Below are positions 11,059-21,749 of a stretch of 64,000 nucleotides of DNA, one piece after another. How positions within the stretch are numbered: the stretch's first letter is position 1; every line of letters begins with the position of its first letter. The DNA lies in NCBI GenBank assembly GCA_036768485.1, contig JAVLUZ010000154.1:37648042-37712041 (forward strand), in the 5' to 3' direction. Position numbers and translations under genes: made by a program. A model generated the notes under the pieces. The model worked only from the letters and a program-made list of their open reading frames with translations. It was not told where the DNA came from and searched no databases. Source of the stretch: Mermis nigrescens (lineage: Eukaryota; Nematoda; Enoplea; Mermithida; Mermithidae).

Positions 11059-11211
11059 ATATGGATGTGCGGGGGTGATCTGGAGATTTTGCCTTGCAGC
11101 AGGGTGGCCCACATATTTCGTAAAAGGAGACCATACGGAGCGCCCAACAACGAGGACACCTTTTCCAAAAATGCTCTCAGAACTGCGAAAGTTTGGTTGG
11201 ATGAATACGCG
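11059..11211 (+). CDS. GalNAc-T exon G: end of catalytic domain
   Basis: The acceptor TTTTTGATCAG and the donor GCG/GTATGC are both phase 0. The exon encodes [35 protein letters not shown] and then VWLDEYA. The CGG..EI.PCSRV.H.FRK.PY block ends the GT-A domain. A repeat insertion ends at 11034, only 24 bases before this exon, so it lies in the branch-point and pyrimidine-tract zone. Confidence 0.95.
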
Positions 11212-12317
11212 GTATGCCAGTTCAATATGTAGGAATATGTTACTCTGATATGCAGAGCATGAGAATCCCGGGGGGAAGGTGAGCCAAAAATTTTTTCTGA
11301 AGTGCCTTTTTGGGCTAAATAACATTGGATACTCGTCAAAATATTTTTTTTGTGTTTTTGACGATTTTCTTTCTAGAACCATGTAAAACATAAAAAGATT
11401 AAATAAATATCGAAGAATTCGAATAAATTGAAGGAAGCATAGCCAAAGAATGTATATGTGGCGCAAATGCCGAAAAATTTGACATTTTTGAGCAAGCATA
11501 TAGCTAAAAACGCCTCCAACAACACCTGTTCTACGATTTTTTGTAGCATTGCGTATTCTGGGAGGGTGAAAAATTTCTGAATGTGCAAAATTTTCTTATG
11601 TAGGTTGGAGCAACCCAGGCCCATATTAGCAGATCATGTAAAGTCGTACTGTAGAATGAGCGACTCATTGTCCGTATTTAAAATATGTAAAGTTCGTCAA
11701 AACGCGATTGAAGTTGTTTTTCTTAATAGTTTTACAATCTGAGCTGAAATTTATCGGTATCTGAATCACTTAATTTGCGCGGAATAGGTGTGCTAAAAGT
11801 TATTTTTCGGAGATAAATTTATACGCGTCTTGTTTCGCCGCCTCTTGTTTATTGAAACGAAAAATAATTTGTAATTTTTGGCAATATCTTGGTCCTAGCC
11901 AAAGCATGGAATTAATGATAAGAGCGGCTAATTTTTGGGCAAAACGTGACAGTAGTCAACGGCTTGAAATTGGTAGGCAAATCCTACTCTTGCTTATTCA
12001 TTAAATTTAGCAAAAAAACCTTACGTACTGGTAAATTACATATAGGCAAGTTACGTGATAATAAAAATTCGTGAAATACAGGTTCGGATTTAGGGGGTGG
12101 GGGCGGCCGCTCTCCCATTGACCCAAAATAGTGCGCAAAATTATGGATTTTTGAGCGATTTTTGGGTTAAAACAGTCAATTTTTCCGCCCAAGTACCCCC
12201 CCCTTAGGAAAATCCTGGATCCATTTTTCTGGTGAAATATTATCCTAAATTTTTGCTTGCTGCATCACGGCTGGTTTGGTTGTATACATGTCTCCTTCTG
12301 TGCTAATACGTAGCATC

Positions 12318-12549
12318 CATACGTGGGCAGCAAGAAATTTCTGGGGGGGTGCAAGATTTTTGAAGGTCAAAAAATGGCCTTAAAAACGATGCTATCCATT
12401 GGCATCAAAAAATTGCGAAAAAAGCGAAAAAAATTTTCAAAAATTGAATTCTGGGGGGGGGTATTTTGATTTCTGGGGGGTATTTTGATTTCTGGGGGTA
12501 TTTTGGTTTCTGGGGGTGCATACCCCCCAAACCCCCCACGCCCAGGTGT
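12318..12549 (+). mobile_element. Family A MITE copy with tandem G-run module
   Basis: The copy runs from CATACGTGGGCAGC to CACGCCCAGGTGT. TAGCATC occurs on both sides (12311-12317, 12553-12559), a partly decayed TSD. The 3' arm has four tandem modules of TTTCTGGGGG plus TATTTTG (12448-12518), more than other copies carry. Confidence 0.75.
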
Positions 12550-13253
12550 TTTTAGCATCTCATCTCAAATATAAAAGTGTATTTGGAGGATTTTTCCACC
12601 CAAAGCCGGCCTTCCCACGTCCTGAGCAGTTTGAATTTTTCACTCCCAACCAGACATGCACAGCATGGGAAGTCTGGGAGAGGGTTGAAATTTTTTAAAA
12701 ATCCATTTTTTGACTAAAAAATCGTGGATATGCTCTCAAAACATCGTTTTTCGGCGTTTCCGACCATGCTCTATCTTTGTAGAGCATAAAAGAATTTTGA
12801 AAAATTCGAAAAAAATCGAATAAATTGAATAAAAATTTGGTCAAAGGATTAGTTATATGGCGCGAAGCGCCAAAAATTTGACCGTTTTAACCAAACAGGT
12901 CGCTAAGAACACTTAAAAAGTTTTTTTATACAAATTTTATGGATACTTGAAAAATCGCTAATTGGGGGGTGGATAATTTTCTGCAGGGTTGAAGGTTGAA
13001 ATCCCCATAAACCGTCCCTAAGATTTTGTATATGTGCTCCAAACTTACTTTTTGCTAATACTTGCCATTTCGAGCAATTTTTATTTGCTTTTTTGCAGCT
13101 TTTGCCCCAAATAAAATATCGCATGTCACGTACTCTACTTTTTCCGAAAACCAGCCGACTTTACATGCTTAAAATTTCGAGCCCGTACATCCGAGTCGAG
13201 CATTTGTTAAGCCTTTCTGTATTTCTCTTAATCGACTTAATTTGTTTGCTTAG

Positions 13254-13496
13254 GAAAAATTCTACAAGCAGAATCCTCATGCTGCAAGCCTGGATCCCGG
13301 CGACTTAACCGACCGCATTGCACTTCGCAAGCGTCTAAAATGTCAATCGTTTCAGTGGTATCTCGAAAATATATATCCCACTCTCTTGCCGCCAGAATTC
13401 GTAGCCAATGCCAGTTCTTCGCTGTACATCAAACGAGTAAACGAACCGTTGGAGCAAAAGTCGGCCAGGAATCCCGTCGTTATCGCCACGTATCTG
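13254..13496 (+). CDS. GalNAc-T exon H: linker to lectin domain
   Basis: This 243-bp phase-0 exon has the acceptor TTTGCTTAG and the donor CTG/GTAAAT. It encodes EKFYKQNPHAASLDPGDLTD, RIALRKRLKC, FQWYLENIYP and a tail through EQKSARNPVV. The R..LR..L.C..F.WYL.N.YP pattern is the family's linker between catalytic and lectin domains. The tail after LLPPEF, with VANASSSLYIKR, is less conserved and carries an N-glycosylation sequon (NAS). Confidence 0.93.
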
Positions 13497-13597
13497 GTAA
13501 ATTGTATTGAATAATTTTATTATTGAAAAATGATATTTCTTGTAGCATATTCGGCCGGGGGCAATACTCAACATGTGGGCGTGCATGGGGTTCGGAC

Positions 13598-13831
13598 CAT
13601 TGGTGGGCGGCACCAAAATTCTTGGGGCGGGGTGCAAGATTTTTCAAAGGTCAAAAAATGGTCTTAAAAATGGTGATATGGCGAAAAACACCATTTTTAA
13701 CGTTTCTCATCGAGCACTATTTATTGGCATCAAAAAATTGCGGAAAAACAAAAAAATTTCATAAATTGAATTCTGGGGGTATTTTGGTTTCTCGGGGGGC
13801 TACGCATGTCCCAACCCCCACGCCCAGGTGT
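13598..13831 (+). mobile_element. Family A MITE copy with perfect 9-bp TSD
   Basis: The copy runs from CATTGGTGGGCGGC to CACGCCCAGGTGT and is flanked by a perfect 9-bp direct repeat GGTTCGGAC (13589-13597 and 13832-13840). This is one of the best-defined members and lies in the GalNAc-T intron after exon H. Confidence 0.87.
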
Positions 13832-14235
13832 GGTTCGGACACACAGCAACCGGTAGATCTCAAGAATTTTATCTTCCGGCATGTTTTGAGATTTACTGTT
13901 GGCAGCTGGCCAAAATCATTTACGCGGTTTAAACAAAGATAGGTTTATCTACACAATGCAGCTGATCTTAAAACTTTATGTCAATGATTGCCCTAGTTAT
14001 AATGTAACATCGGGGTGTAGCTTTTTTAATGGGCACCCCGCATATGCTGCTACCATACATGGGCAGCACTTAAATCCTGGGGACCCGATGCGGCTAAATT
14101 GCCGAAAACAGCACCAAAAATTTAATTTTGGGGTCTTTCAGATTCCTGGGGGTCAACCTAGACCCCACGCCCAAGTTTGACTGCTGCGTGAATTAACCAT
14201 TGATTTAGCATTCATTTGGAAAAATCAAATACTAG

Positions 14236-14430
14236 CAGTATTTTTTTGTACAAGGTTCGTTTGTACATTTTGTACACACAAATTTTTGAGTACTACATAT
14301 AATATGGTACGGTAGCGATTTTAGTGTGGTAAAAACAGAGTTGTTCGGCTTTTGGTAGTGTAATTTAGCTAATTTCTGGTTCTCTAAGGGCAACAATCAA
14401 TAAGAATCCTTCGTTGAATTCTGGGGTAGT
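14236..14430. mobile_element. Partial family B (GTACAAAG) element
   Basis: CAGTATTTTTTTGTACAAGG starts a stretch that repeats the interior of the 10576 copy (ATAATATGGTAC, GGTAAAAACAG, GTTGTTCG, TTCTCTAAGGGCAA), then stops. It is followed by a fragment of the CAGTGGCGGATCC family ending near 14533. Confidence 0.65.
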
Positions 14431-14648
14431 GTAATTTTGAATTCAACAATCAACAACAAATTTGAATTCGTTGAATTCTTCCCTTAGGGGTACCGCCCCT
14501 TCCTCTTAGGAAAATCCTGGATCCGCCACTGAATACCAGTCGTGAATAATTCATCAAAAATTGTTGTTCCCTTCATTTTAAATACCTATGCAACTATTTT
14601 TTCGATTCAAACTAGTAGATTTTAGCAGAAAATTTTATATGATTCCAG

Positions 14649-14885
14649 CTCAAATTATTGGTCGTCGACCAGTGCTTAAGCGTGGCGAATCGGAATCAAG
14701 CGATCAAACAAAAGTCTCAAGCTGATATCGATTCCTGCGACTCGACTAGCGAATACCAGCTCTGGCATAAGTCGGATATTGACGAGTTTAGATTTGGCAA
14801 ATCTCTTTGTTTAGATGCGCAAAAAAGCGTCCGATTAATGAAATGTGATGTTCAGGGAACTTTTCAAGAATGGAAACATCTTAAC
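14649..14885 (+). CDS. GalNAc-T exon I: ricin-type lectin repeats
   Basis: This is a 79-codon phase-0 exon (acceptor GATTCCAG, donor AAC/GTGAGA). The first part has QCLSVANRN and YQLWHKSD, a diverged lectin repeat. The second has SLCLDAQKSVRLMKCDV followed by FQEWKH, a clear ricin-type repeat with CLD and a QEW form of the QxW motif. Family knowledge: this domain binds GalNAc on already glycosylated substrates. Confidence 0.88.
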
Positions 14886-16377
14886 GTGAGACTGGTAGTC
14901 ATACATGTAAATGGCTGAAAATTTCGGATGCGGCTCTCTGACTTTTTTGGGGAAAACGTGGTAAATGACCTCCAATCTGTCGCCGAAAAACGGCCACAAA
15001 TTCAAATTATTTCCGAAGATCGGGGGGGTGGTCAAAAATTTTCTGGCTATGGGAGGATGGGACGACGACACATTTTGGGTGAATTGATTCTCTCATCCCG
15101 CCTGTTACATATTTGCTTGTAAAATGTGATCATTGATTATATCAGTGCGTCCTGCATTCGACGATAGAAAACAAATTTCTAATGTTGCAAAGAAAAGGGT
15201 CAGCCATAATGTTAAATGAAATAATTGAGGTAAACTATTGATTCATACAGTAAGACGAAGATATACACAAGTAAATACACGTAGACAGAATCGCAATTTA
15301 TCACATAGATTTCAATAAATTCGCAATCGCGTGAACATTTCACCGCTGAAACCAAAATTTTTTTCTAAAGTGCCTTTTTTGGGTTCTGAACATTGACTGA
15401 CTACGCGTCAGAACTATATTTTCTGGCGTTTTGGACAATGCTTTGTCTTTCTAAAATGTAAAAACGAAAAATTTCGGAAAAATTTGTTTCAATCATCGGA
15501 CAAAATATAGTCAAAAAATGAGTATATGGCGCGAAGCGCTGAAAATTTGATACTTTTGAGCAAGCAGATCGCTAAAAATGCTTAAAACAGTACTAATACT
15601 AATACTAATACTTTATTCGGAAAATAAAACACAAGGGTAAAACAAAGTCGCAAGGAAAATAAAATAGCATAGTGTAAAATGCGAAATGTCCTGGACTGGA
15701 CACACAGGCAAATAGATTGCGCTCACGTGTGCCCTAGTACTTTTTATACGAATTTCACGGAAATGGCGAATTCTACTGGAATTGCGAATTCTAAGGGGTG
15801 GAAAATTTTTTCAGGGTTGAAAATGCTCAACCTTCAAGATCTTGTATATGTATACTGTAAGTATGATGTATAAATTTCAATCATACATTCTATCTTGGTC
15901 GAAATTTTTGGAGGTCAGCTAGTCATTTATTGAGTCTTTGTTCCAATCCTTGATTAATAGGCAAATCGCACCTAAGAAAAGCGTTAAGACGGCAAGTGTA
16001 CTTCTTAATGCGGTGTTGAAAATCTCAAATTTTGAGGGATTTTGTGATTGCGGACTTTGGGTGGGCTATAATCTCATCTTACATAACTGCACATCGTTCG
16101 AAGAAAAAATGGGAATTTTGGATGATAAAGAATTTTAAGGTTGCAAAGAATGGACCTTTTGGTTGATAAGGAATTTTAGGGTCAGCCATAATTCAAAATT
16201 TGTCGTTTATATAAAATAAGTCAAGTTAAACTCAGAGGAAGATATACACAAATGAATAAGAATAAACAGAGTCGCACTCGCATCGCAGCTTATGTCTCGC
16301 AGAAATTTAATCGCGATCATACCTGGACGTAGGGGGTTGAGGGACACGCCCAAAATTTTTTAAAAACATAAGGGGTA

Positions 16378-16772
16378 CTATAGGTGGGCAGCACCCAAAT
16401 TCTTGGGATTGCATGATTTTCAAAGGTCAAAAATGGTCTTTAAAATGGTGGTGTGGCGAAAAAACACCATTTTTCAACGTTTCTCATCGAACACTATCCA
16501 TTAGCATTAAAAAACTGCGAAAAAAAACAGAAAAATTTTAAACTTTGAATTCTGGGGGTGTTTGGCCTCTTGGGGGGTGTATAACCATACGTGGGCAGCA
16601 AGAGAATTCTGGGGGTGCAAGATTTTTCGAAGGTCAAAACATTGCCCTAAAAATGGTGGTATGGCGAAAAAACGAAAAAAATTTTTTAAATTGAATTATG
16701 GGGGTATTTTGGTTTCTCGGGGGGGACCTCGGGGGTGCATACCTCCCAAACCCTCCCCCCACGCCCAGGTGT
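16378..16772 (+). mobile_element. Two adjacent family A MITE copies
   Basis: The first copy is at about 16378-16572 (TAGGTGGGCAGC and AACGTTTCTCATCG). A second, shorter copy is at 16586-16772 (CATACGTGGGCAGC to CACGCCCAGGTGT). The second lacks the AACGTTTCTCATCG part. They may be a nested insertion or a tandem duplication with internal loss. Confidence 0.7.
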
Positions 16773-17792
16773 GTGTATGTTCCTCAAATCCTCCTCCCAT
16801 GCCCACGTGTGGGGGATCAAAGGTTGAATTAAAAAGACATTTTATAACCACTAGAGCTGAACACTTTCTAAATTTTGCTACCTAAAATATGGTGAGAATC
16901 CAATGGACACCGTCTTGAATAAATATCATTTTCTGCAAAAAAAACTTGAGCAAAACAGAAGACATAGATGCGAAATACGATTTAGTTTGTATAAAGACTA
17001 AAAATGGAGTGTTTGAACCGCGCGCTTAGGCCTTGATAGACTTTAATTATAGTTATGAAATTCGGCGCGAAGCGCCGAAAATTTTTGCGGTTTTTGGCTA
17101 AAAAACTAAGGGGAAGTAGAGGAGAAAAATCATTCTCATATTTCATTTCGGGGGGCACATGCTCCCTATCCCCACTTACTGGATCCAGGCCTGGTTGCAC
17201 CCCCCCCTTACGCCAACTTGTGGTCCCCACCATGCATGTGCAGCATGGGAATTCTGGGGGTCAGGCCCAGAAATTTTTTCAAAAAGCGCCTCTTTGGGCT
17301 AAAAACGATGGGTAAACGTCAAAAACACTGTCTGTGACGTTTCAGACAATGTTCATCCTTTCTAGAACATAAAAACGTAAGAAAAATTTAGAAGGAATCT
17401 GAAAAAATTGTAGTAAATTGGACAAAATATGGCCAAGAAAATGTGTTTATGGCGCGAAACGCCGTAAATTTGAGATTATTGACCCAAAAATAGGCTACAA
17501 ACGCTTTAAAAGGTGCACTTTTTAAACTTTAACCCACTTTTACGAAAAATCGATAATTACGTGGTGTTTGCAGCCATTTTGTGGGGGGTCGAAACCCTCA
17601 GAACACGTCTGGTCCCCACCTTTTCTGAACCCAAAAGGGTAGTTTTAAATAAATTTCCGTTCTCACCCCCAGAATCCCGATGCTATGCATTTCTAATGAT
17701 AATTACTTTTTTTAATCCTGTCCAGTCATTTTTTTAAACAAGGTTTTGTGCATACAGTGCATCAAATATATAGCTAATTATCATGTTATTAG

Positions 17793-17966
17793 GAAACTAA
17801 ACGATTAATGAATGCTGCCAGTGGGAAATGTTTAGCCGCCAGAAAAATTTCGGGCAGTGACGTTGGCTACAGTGTTGAAATGGCGCTTTGCAACGACTTG
17901 TCCAGTGACCTTTATCAACAATGGGATCTTGTTGAACTTAGCCGCGTTTCAACGCTAAAAAGCTGA
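17793..17966 (+). CDS. GalNAc-T exon J: last lectin repeat and stop codon
   Basis: The acceptor GTTATTAG/GAA is in phase 0. The exon encodes ETKRLMNAASGKCLAARK, then MALCND and LYQQWDLVEL, and ends LKS with TGA at 17964-17966. SGKCL and QQW are the hallmarks of the last ricin-type repeat, where the family has I.N..SGKCL....QQW. No AATAAA is visible in the next 90 bases. Confidence 0.92.
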   Translation, partial: ETKRLMNAASGKCLAARKISGSDVGYSVEMALCNDLSSDLYQQWDLVELSRVSTLKS

Positions 17967-18241
17967 TTATGTACATATTCGTACATTATTTATTGTTTTT
18001 TATTCATTCCGTTTAATATTTTTGTGTGCATGTTAATGTGCACGTGTCACAGCCACACATGGGCGTAGGGGGTGGATGGGTTGGGTGTTCACAATGCACA
18101 AAATCTGAAAACCCTCCCCATAAATCGATAAACCCTTTCCCAGAATTAAATTTTTGATTTTTGGTGTTATTGGCCCCAGCTGACCCCCCCCCCCAATGTG
18201 GCTGCTGCTCATGTATGGTAACTGCCTAAAACATTTTATGC

Positions 18242-18485
18242 ACACCTGGGCGTGAGGGGTTCGGGGGTATGCACCCCCCCCCCCTGCGAAACCAAAATAT
18301 ACCCTCAGAATTCAATTTTTAAATTTTTTTTTGTTTTTTTTGGCAATTTTTCGATGCCAATGGATAGTGCTCAGTGAGAAACATTGAAAAATTGTGTTTT
18401 TTCGCCATACCACCATTTTTAAGGCCATTTTTTTACCTTAGAAAAAATCTTGCACCCCATAGAATTTTGATGCTGCCCACGTATG
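18242..18485 (-). mobile_element. Family A MITE copy with perfect 9-bp TSD
   Basis: The copy runs from ACACCTGGGCGTG to TGCCCACGTATG. Perfect 9-bp flanking repeat ATTTTATGC (18233-18241 and 18486-18494). The interior has GATGCCAATGGATAG and GTGAGAAACATTG. Confidence 0.87.
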
Positions 18486-19190
18486 ATTTTATGCATGAAG
18501 TAAGAATTTGAATCATTGATGTTAAGAAATATAAGATTTTGAATAGTCTGATATAGGCGGGAACTTTTTTTAATTTTTTTCATTTCAAGTTTGTATGCAT
18601 CAGCATTACAAATAGACATTTAAATCTTCTGCGTTTTTTTAAATTCTTAGTGATTAAACTCTTACAGTTAACATCACACACGGGTGTGGGCTCCATACAT
18701 GGGCGTGGGAGGTTGAGGGGTTTAGACCCCCAGAACCTGGACCCCCTCCCTCGCACAAATCACTAACCCCAGAATTGAATTTTTGGCATATTTTATGCTT
18801 TTTTTGGCTTTTTTGCCGGTTTTTCGACCCCCCCCCCAGAATTTGGCTGCTGCTTATGCATGGTGGGCTCCATACATGCACAGCATATGAATTCTGAATG
18901 GGGTGAAATCCTAAAGTGCCTTTTTGGGTCTAAAAATGGTGGGTACGCAAATAAAAACAAGTTAAAACATGAGTTTAGGGCGCGAAGCGCCGAATATTTG
19001 ACACTTTTGAGCAAAAGATAACTAGAAACGTTTACAAAAGCACCTTTTATGCGAATTTTCAGGAAATTTTTAAAAAGTTTCGAAAAATCATCAATTCTGG
19101 GGTGGGGGTTGAAAAAATTTCTGGTTGGAAAGTAAAGTAAAATATTTTCTGGGGGCTGAAACCTCTCTCCTTCAAGATCATGTATGCTGG

Positions 19191-21280
19191 GCTCTGGCTG
19201 GACGATAGATCTCACTTTTGTTTTTTCTTGATTTTTTAATTCCAAATGTACAAAAAGTAATAAATGGGCTTCTCTGCCCCTACTATTACTTTTTTCGGCG
19301 CTTTTTTGACCTTTGACAATTTCCGGACCCCCAGAATTTGTACGCTTCCCATATTTGGGTAATAGTAACACATATTTTAGTGAATAATGATTTTCGGCAG
19401 TTTCTTAAACAGAAAGGACCTTTTATTTCCACAATGTCTTGAAAGAGTCTCTAATCATATGATTGATTCCTAAATTTTCCTTTGCTGAGCTTTACATTAG
19501 CAGATACACTAAAAGCGTGTAATTGCGGGTCTTTATGTTTCTCACTTAAAATTTTGAGTCACCACCTTCCTCCTCTAATTTTCAGATGTCCGCTTATTTT
19601 CAGTGTTTCCAGTTTTTGAAAAAATGACGTATTTTTAACTTTTTAATATAAACTGATACGTATCGAAATTAGTAATTTTTGTAATGTAAATTAGAATATA
19701 CCATTCTCTTATAAACCTCGTTAAAATTATGACTATAATGAGATTAGAAGGAATGTTGTGTAGTAAACATATGCACTCATACATTTAACATCAGGGGGTG
19801 GGGGATCCTCCACCTAAAGTTGGCTGCCCCACCATTCCCTAAAAGCCAGACAATTTTTTACCCTCTCCGATTTTTAGGAAAAATTGAATTTTTTGTCCGT
19901 TTTCGGGTGTTTTTGGCCGTTTTTGGCCAAACATCGGAGGTCATTACCCGTAGCCCCGAAAAATGGCCGGAGAACCCCTGTCAAAATTTCGAGCCGTTAC
20001 GCGTACATATGTGTGCACTCTTCATTCTTTCAGTTGCATGTGTACAAACGGATACAGTATTATGCAATAAGTCTAAATTCCGGTTCAACTGTTGAACATA
20101 TTCTTGCCTTTTATATTCTCGTATGAATCGCATTACTTTCTCGAACGCTTTTTTATTGTCCTATTTTGTCCGACTTTGCAAGTTTTTAGTGTCGGTGTTG
20201 GTTTTAAGTGTTTTAAATGCTTTTATTTATTCGTATCGGGTCATTTTTGTAGTATGTACATACATATGTGTGCCATTAAAATTATATATATCTGAAACAT
20301 GGGATCTCGCTTGAACGTGTAGATATCAGGTCATAAAGTGGTACTATTCGCGAAACCTTGTGCACAATTCAAAAATTTTCAAACATTATCTAAAGTTTAG
20401 CGAATATACATATAAGAAATTGAACAAATTATATAACCTATAACGAATGCTTCTTTCAATAGTTAGGTACCTACCAATGTTTTAATTTTCCACGTCTCAG
20501 TGGAAAGTTTGCATGTAGTAAGTGGCTGGGATGGAAAAAGCATTTTTTGCGCTATAGTATCTTGCGAAATTGGTCAAAGGGGCCAAAATTTGATTCTTTT
20601 AAAGATGTTCTCGTTTTTTCGCAGTATTTTGATGCTAGTGGATATAGCACCAGCAAAAGAAAGTGCTTCGGTGGAACAAAAAGGACAAATAGGTATACTT
20701 GGAATAGCGAATTATTAAAGACATAAAAAGATAGAACTAGAAAAAGTCACGTATGTATAAGCGCGCAAAAAATCAAAATAATCTGCTAAAAATCAGACTT
20801 TCTCTAAGCAACACGAAAAATTGAAGTATATTCTGCGGCCTGCAGAAGGTAGTTGTGACTTCAGTTTGAGAAGCAAATAACGCAACAGTTTATTCTTGAA
20901 AGAAATGATCAATCTGAATTAAAGAAAACGACAAATCATTTTGTTTTTACCTTAACTGAATGCAAATCCGAACGACCACTGTTGTAATGGTAAAGTGTAT
21001 TAAGGCACTAAACATCCAGGTAAATAATGCACTAATGTAGAATTACAGACTGTAACTTTAAATAGCTCGTGTAGAATGCCAAAGCAGGAGGAAATGTACT
21101 TACATCAACTAATCACGTTTGTATAACGCCTGTAACTGTAGAGCTGTAACAAACGGCATGATGCGAGCCTAGTCTTTTTTTCTGCTTGTTTTTCCTAGTC
21201 CCGTCCTTTTATAATTTAATAATCCGCTATTTCAAGTATATCAGTCCTTTTTGTTCCATCGGAGCATTTTTCTTTGCTAT
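19191..21280. other. Intergenic region between GalNAc-T and satellite
   Basis: AT-rich DNA with one family D copy (about 19790-20005). No exon, RNA gene or protein similarity was recognised. Open frames here are short and lack splice or motif support. Confidence 0.5.
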
Positions 21281-21527
21281 AGTCTGTTCCATACCGAACG
21301 GCGACTTCTGCTTCACGACTTATAACTGTAGCAGATTATTTCACGCTTTATGTTGTTGCAGCAGTTTGTTAAATACGCCAGATCTTGTGCAAGCACATTA
21401 AATATCAATAAGAGTTTGAAGCAACCAGCCGCGACGAGGGCATAATTGAAGAAGCCATTTTTACAGTGATAAACTAATATAGCAAGAAAAACTTAGTGAA
21501 AATGGGCCGTTTGGAATGGACCAGACA
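21281..21527. mobile_element. Family H element with AGTCTGTTCC ends
   Basis: AGTCTGTTCCATACCGAACGG at the left and CCGTTTGGAATGGACCAGACA at the right form an imperfect inverted repeat of more than 20 bp. A second copy with the same ends and interior phrases (CTTCAATTATGC-like, TTAATGTGCTT-like) lies at 36346-36598. TSDs were not resolved, so the superfamily is unknown. Confidence 0.72.
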
Positions 21528-21749
21528 GTACCCTACTTTTAATTGAACTGATTTGAGCGAATTGATTTATAAACTCATAGGTAACTTGCCAAATGAAATA
21601 TGTTACTTAAACAACACAGGAAACAAGATTGTTCATTCACATCAATCCGCGTTGCAAACAAGACTCCTTTCCAAACTCGTATTCATGATGTTATTGATAA
21701 CAACATTGAAAAAGTTAAATTCTACGTTTTGAAATTAAAATTAATTTTT

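Larger units (their letters stand above)
421..17966 (+). other. Gene: polypeptide N-acetylgalactosaminyltransferase, GALNT11/PGANT35A-like (5' end outside window)
   Basis: Ten exons (421-587, 2103-2236, 3242-3327, 5246-5404, 7404-7454/6, 7526-7591, 11059-11211, 13254-13496, 14649-14885, 17793-17966) encode the catalytic and lectin parts of a GalNAc-T. Family knowledge: these type II Golgi membrane enzymes move GalNAc from UDP-GalNAc to Ser/Thr and start mucin-type O-glycosylation. Seen here: SIVICYYNE at the start of the GT-A fold, the metal-binding DSH motif, [23 protein letters not shown], and two to three ricin-type lectin repeats. IWMCGG followed by [10 protein letters not shown] resembles the GALNT11/PGANT35A subgroup. 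The cytoplasmic tail, membrane anchor and stem are not in the window. All junctions agree in phase except exon 5 to 6. The coding part is under 1.6 kb in 17.5 kb, because the introns are full of repeats. Confidence 0.93.

Noticed and set aside
10915..11499. 194-codon open frame on the minus strand
   Set aside because: It runs antisense through GalNAc-T exon G and flanking repeats. The plus strand has splice sites and family motifs, while the minus frame has no recognisable domain.
18793..19371. 192-codon open frame on the minus strand
   Set aside because: It is composed of family C and a C-rich repeat arm. Similar low-complexity frames appear wherever these repeats occur, with no conserved motif.
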